Positions 61,530 to 64,000 of a stretch of 64,000 nt of DNA are shown one piece after another. Within the stretch, counting starts at the first letter, position 1, and every line of letters begins with the position of its first letter. The notes beneath the pieces were generated by a model. It searched no databases, was not told the DNA's origin, and worked only from the letters and a program-made list of their open reading frames with translations. A program made the position numbers and the translations under genes. Where the stretch lies: positions 84,811 through 148,810 of the forward strand of contig JAGRIE010000006.1 in assembly GCA_020443425.1 (NCBI GenBank), in the 5' to 3' direction. This stretch comes from Halioglobus sp. GTDB lineage: Bacteria > Pseudomonadota > Gammaproteobacteria > Pseudomonadales > Halieaceae.

Positions 61530-62279
61530 ATGAAACCTTATCTCAATACCGCCGTACTGGATGCCATTGATCCACAGGAGTTTCGGGCAAAATCGCCGTT
61601 TCCGTGGGTGAACCCGCAGAATTTTATCGCGCCCGAGCGCTACGATGAGCTGCTGCGCAGCATGCCGGAACTGGAGCGTTTCAGCGCCTTTTTCGGCAAG
61701 CAGCGCAAGCACGGGCAGGCCAGCCACGACCGCTACATACTCGATTACGAGCGCGGCATGGACCTGGCCCCCGCGTGGCGTGATTTCATCGAGGAACTGT
61801 GCAGCGACAGCTACCGCAAATTTGTCTGCCGGCTGCTGGGTGTCTCCAGCGTGCGGTTTCGCTTTCACTGGCACTTCACGCCCAACGGCGGCGAGGTCTC
61901 CCCCCACTGCGATTCAAAGGGGAAAATCGGTTCGCAGATTTTCTACCTGAACACGGAGCAGGATTGGGACTGGAGTTGGGGCGGCGAGACGGTCATCCTC
62001 GACGACGGCGGTCGCTTCCCGTCCAACACGGCGCCGTCATTTGACGATTTCGACGCGGCCTATCCGGCCGAGACCAGGGACAACCGCTGTATCCTGTTCG
62101 GCCGCCGCGGCAATTCCTGGCACGGGGTGAAGCGCATCAACTGCCCGGAAAACTACTACCGCAAGGTGTTTATTGTGGTTTTCGAGGAGCACCGCAAGCT
62201 GCGCATGGTGGTCAAGAAGACACGGCGCCTGGTCACCGGCGCCCCGCTGGTGACGGAAAAAGAGCGCCTGATGTACTGA
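61530..62279 (+). CDS. 2-oxoglutarate/Fe(II) oxygenase-like protein
   Basis: A 249-residue protein with a double-stranded beta-helix motif set: SPHCDSKGK (His126, Asp128) and NSWHGVKRI (His198, then a basic residue for 2-oxoglutarate). It resembles prolyl-hydroxylase-like oxygenases found near polysaccharide genes. ATG 61530 is chosen. A weak -10 TATACT is at 61492-61497. Substrate unknown; the glycosyltransferases that follow suggest cell-surface work, but this is inference. Confidence 0.7.
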   Translation: MKPYLNTAVLDAIDPQEFRAKSPFPWVNPQNFIAPERYDELLRSMPELERFSAFFGKQRKHGQASHDRYILDYERGMDLAPAWRDFIEELCSDSYRKFVCRLLGVSSVRFRFHWHFTPNGGEVSPHCDSKGKIGSQIFYLNTEQDWDWSWGGETVILDDGGRFPSNTAPSFDDFDAAYPAETRDNRCILFGRRGNSWHGVKRINCPENYYRKVFIVVFEEHRKLRMVVKKTRRLVTGAPLVTEKERLMY

Positions 62280-62305
62280 GCGGCCCCGCGTCGGACCGCC
62301 CCTGC

Positions 62306-63631
62306 CTAGCGCCGCTGCGCGGCGAGTTCGCCGAGTTCCAGGTAGAGCGCAGCGTAGCGGTCGAGACTGTGTTGCTGGTCGACATTCTCCACCACGTAGC
62401 GCTGCCCGCGCTCGCCAAAGCCCTGCGCCCGTCCCTCATCCCGCAGCATGCCTGCGAGCGCATCGGCGATAGCGCCGGGCTCGCGCGCCACCAGTTGATA
62501 GTGCTCGTCGGCCGTGCCGATACCGGCAGAGATACCCAGGAACGGCGTCACCAGGCAGGGCAGCCCGGTGGCCATGGCTTCCAGCACCGAGTTGGGCGTG
62601 CCCTCGCGACTCGAGGCGAGCACGAACAGGTCGGCGGCGCGCAGGTAGTTGTCGACATCGTCCACAATGCCGGTGAAATGCACCCGCTCCGGGGCCCCGG
62701 AGCCCGCCACCAGCGCCTCGACGTCGGCGCCGAACTGTTGCAGCTTCGGGTCATGGGTATCGGCGCGCGGCCCGACAAACATGACATGGGTGTCGGGCCA
62801 GTCCTGCAGCAGCTGGCGCCAGGCCTGTAGCAGGATATCGGGCCCCTTGCGCGGCATGATGGCGCCCACCGACACGATGACCTTATGCCCCTCGGGTATG
62901 CCGAAGCGGGCCCGCAGGGCGGCCCTGGCCTGCTGCTCCGCGGCGGACTGCGGCGGGTGGAAACGCTGCAGGTTGACACCGTTGGGAATGTATTCGATGC
63001 GTGTGGTGACACCGATCTCGCGCAGGAAGACTTCTATCGCCTGGCTGTTGGTGACCAGGGCGTCGAAACTGTTGTACACACGCTGGTAGCCGCGTTTGCG
63101 GAAGATGCGCTTGAACGGCTTCTGCTGCCAGGTCGGGAATTGTGACACCGAGTAGACGGTGGCGACGCCGCTGGCTTTCAAGCGGCGCAGCCAGGGCAGG
63201 GCCTGCGGGCGCATATTGGTCAGGAGCTGGGCGACGATCGGCCCCTCGGCGGGCTGTTGGCACACTTCGAGCAGGGCGTCGTAGTAGATCTGTGTGCGGG
63301 TGCGGCTCTTGCTGTCGGGCAGGCGGATGCGCTCAAGCGGGGCCCCGTCCAGCGTGATGGGTGACAGCCACGTGCCGGGTGCCGCCTCGTACCAGCTTTT
63401 GTCGGCGTCGGCCTCGCTGCGCTCCTGGATCTGCGGTGTGCCCGTCATTACACGCACATCCAGGCCGCGCTCCAGCAGGCCCGGGATATAGCTGCGGTAG
63501 CGGTTCTGGGCGCCGCCGTACGTGGGGTAGAAATGGGGTGACGTCAGCCACAGTCTCGTGCGCTTTGGTTGGATTGACGAGATAGGACGTCCCCCTGCAG
63601 GTTGTTTGGCGTGATGGTGAAGTCCGCGCAT
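62306..63631 (-). CDS. GT4-family glycosyltransferase
   Basis: A 441-residue GT-B enzyme. The N-terminal FYPTYGGAQNRYRS forms the acceptor side; IPNGVNLQRFHPP, SVGAIMPRKGPDILLQAWRQL and the donor-binding EGTPNSVLEAMATGLPCLVT (near 350) are standard. It should move a sugar from a nucleotide donor to a surface glycan or lipid carrier. It is divergent from a second glycosyltransferase, suggesting a polysaccharide locus continuing to the right. Confidence 0.9.
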   Translation of the reverse strand: MRGLHHHAKQPAGGRPISSIQPKRTRLWLTSPHFYPTYGGAQNRYRSYIPGLLERGLDVRVMTGTPQIQERSEADADKSWYEAAPGTWLSPITLDGAPLERIRLPDSKSRTRTQIYYDALLEVCQQPAEGPIVAQLLTNMRPQALPWLRRLKASGVATVYSVSQFPTWQQKPFKRIFRKRGYQRVYNSFDALVTNSQAIEVFLREIGVTTRIEYIPNGVNLQRFHPPQSAAEQQARAALRARFGIPEGHKVIVSVGAIMPRKGPDILLQAWRQLLQDWPDTHVMFVGPRADTHDPKLQQFGADVEALVAGSGAPERVHFTGIVDDVDNYLRAADLFVLASSREGTPNSVLEAMATGLPCLVTPFLGISAGIGTADEHYQLVAREPGAIADALAGMLRDEGRAQGFGERGQRYVVENVDQQHSLDRYAALYLELGELAAQRR

Positions 63632-63709
63632 TCTATCTGAATGCGGGGGTTCCGAAAACTGTGTCGGAGCGTCGAAAGGCAGGCAACACCGGTCTGGCGA
63701 TGGCCAAGC

Positions 63710-63737
63710 TGGACAGGCGATATAGCTGACATATAAT
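63710..63737 (+). promoter_or_regulatory. promoter of the right-end glycosyltransferase
   Basis: TGGACA (63710-63715), 16-bp spacer, perfect TATAAT (63732-63737); the start would leave a leader of about 65 nt to ATG 63809. Confidence 0.6.
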
Positions 63738-63808
63738 GGCTTGCACTCACCAGTGCGTATTAGAGCGATAGCCCCATCCGCAGTGGATCATAATACGGGA
63801 TTCATCTG

Positions 63809-64000
63809 ATGTCGCTTCAGGTAAAACAGGTTGGGTCGCAGCAGGCCAATCCGCAACGGGTCGCATTCCTGCTGGATAACCTCAATGGCGGTGGTGCCGA
63901 ACGGGTAGTGCTGTCCATGGCCTCGGGATTTGCATCGCTGGGCTATGAGGTCGACCTGCTGGTGTGCGAGTTGCAGGGGGAGCTGTGCGGCAGTGTGCCG
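63809..64000 (+). CDS. glycosyltransferase, N-terminal part (cut by window)
   Basis: The first 64 codons of a GT4-like enzyme: after a short variable start, VAFLLDNLNGGGAERVVLSM and the following helix match the acceptor-domain start of sugar transferases. The reading frame is open to the end. GGGA precedes the ATG. The rest lies outside. Confidence 0.8.
   Translation, partial: MSLQVKQVGSQQANPQRVAFLLDNLNGGGAERVVLSMASGFASLGYEVDLLVCELQGELCGSVP

Overview
The window is a high-GC, densely coded stretch of a bacterial chromosome. It most resembles a marine gammaproteobacterium of the Halieaceae/OM60 kind. This placement is an inference from content: many acyl-CoA dehydrogenases and enoyl-CoA hydratases, two Rieske oxygenases, a wax-ester synthase/DGAT, an HAD-PlsC fusion, an Atu-type acyl-CoA carboxylase cluster, a PEP-CTERM-like protein and gamma-type PlsB, NhaA and SelO. 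No marker gene that would fix the taxonomy is present.

Layout. 1-4.6 kb: end of an Acr3 arsenite exporter, then a class III aminotransferase divergent from an agmatinase (agmatine to putrescine to aminobutyraldehyde), glutaryl-CoA dehydrogenase and a small lipoprotein. 4.6-7.1 kb: an M48 protease lipoprotein, an 82-bp tandem repeat array with a diverged inverted copy, and a KshA-like Rieske oxygenase. 7.1-15.3 kb: leftward genes including an almost unbroken glycerolipid block (HAD-PlsC, PlsB, GpsA, then PBP7). 15.4-15.6 kb: an apparent stand-alone structured RNA with its own promoter and terminator. 16.7-21.2 kb: an epimerase, a paired acyl-CoA dehydrogenase operon and an F420-type luciferase-like oxidoreductase, suggesting steroid or other branched acyl-CoA breakdown. 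21.5 kb: tRNA-Val(GAC). 22-26.8 kb: an AlgX/J-like and MBOAT pair (polysaccharide O-acylation) and a secreted sulfatase. 26.8-30.3 kb: NhaA, a fused PyrD-PyrK protein and a CPXCG protein. 30.5-32.5 kb: a PaaX-type regulator with a Rieske oxygenase. 32.5-41.6 kb: SelO, an N-acyl-D-amino-acid deacylase-like amidohydrolase, DedA, a TMEM165 half-protein, methyltransferases, a large GH64-like lipoprotein and small proteins. 41.7-48 kb: atuA-atuC-atuE-atuF. 48-53.5 kb: an MFS exporter, a secreted TIM-barrel-like protein, a broken ACT-domain gene, a membrane diguanylate cyclase and a GFA protein.

54-56.7 kb differs from the rest: AT-richer, with short leftward genes (PEP-CTERM-like, unknown, NTF2-like, GNAT) separated by imperfect palindromes that carry the integron attC layout, including an unpaired G in one arm of the two best sites. 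No integrase lies in the window, so this looks like a cluster of attC sites lacking an integrase. It is the most unusual part of the window. 57-64 kb returns to chromosomal genes: crotonase, wax-ester synthase/DGAT, lipoprotein, serine hydrolase, 2OG-Fe(II)-oxygenase-like protein and two glycosyltransferases, the last cut by the window edge.
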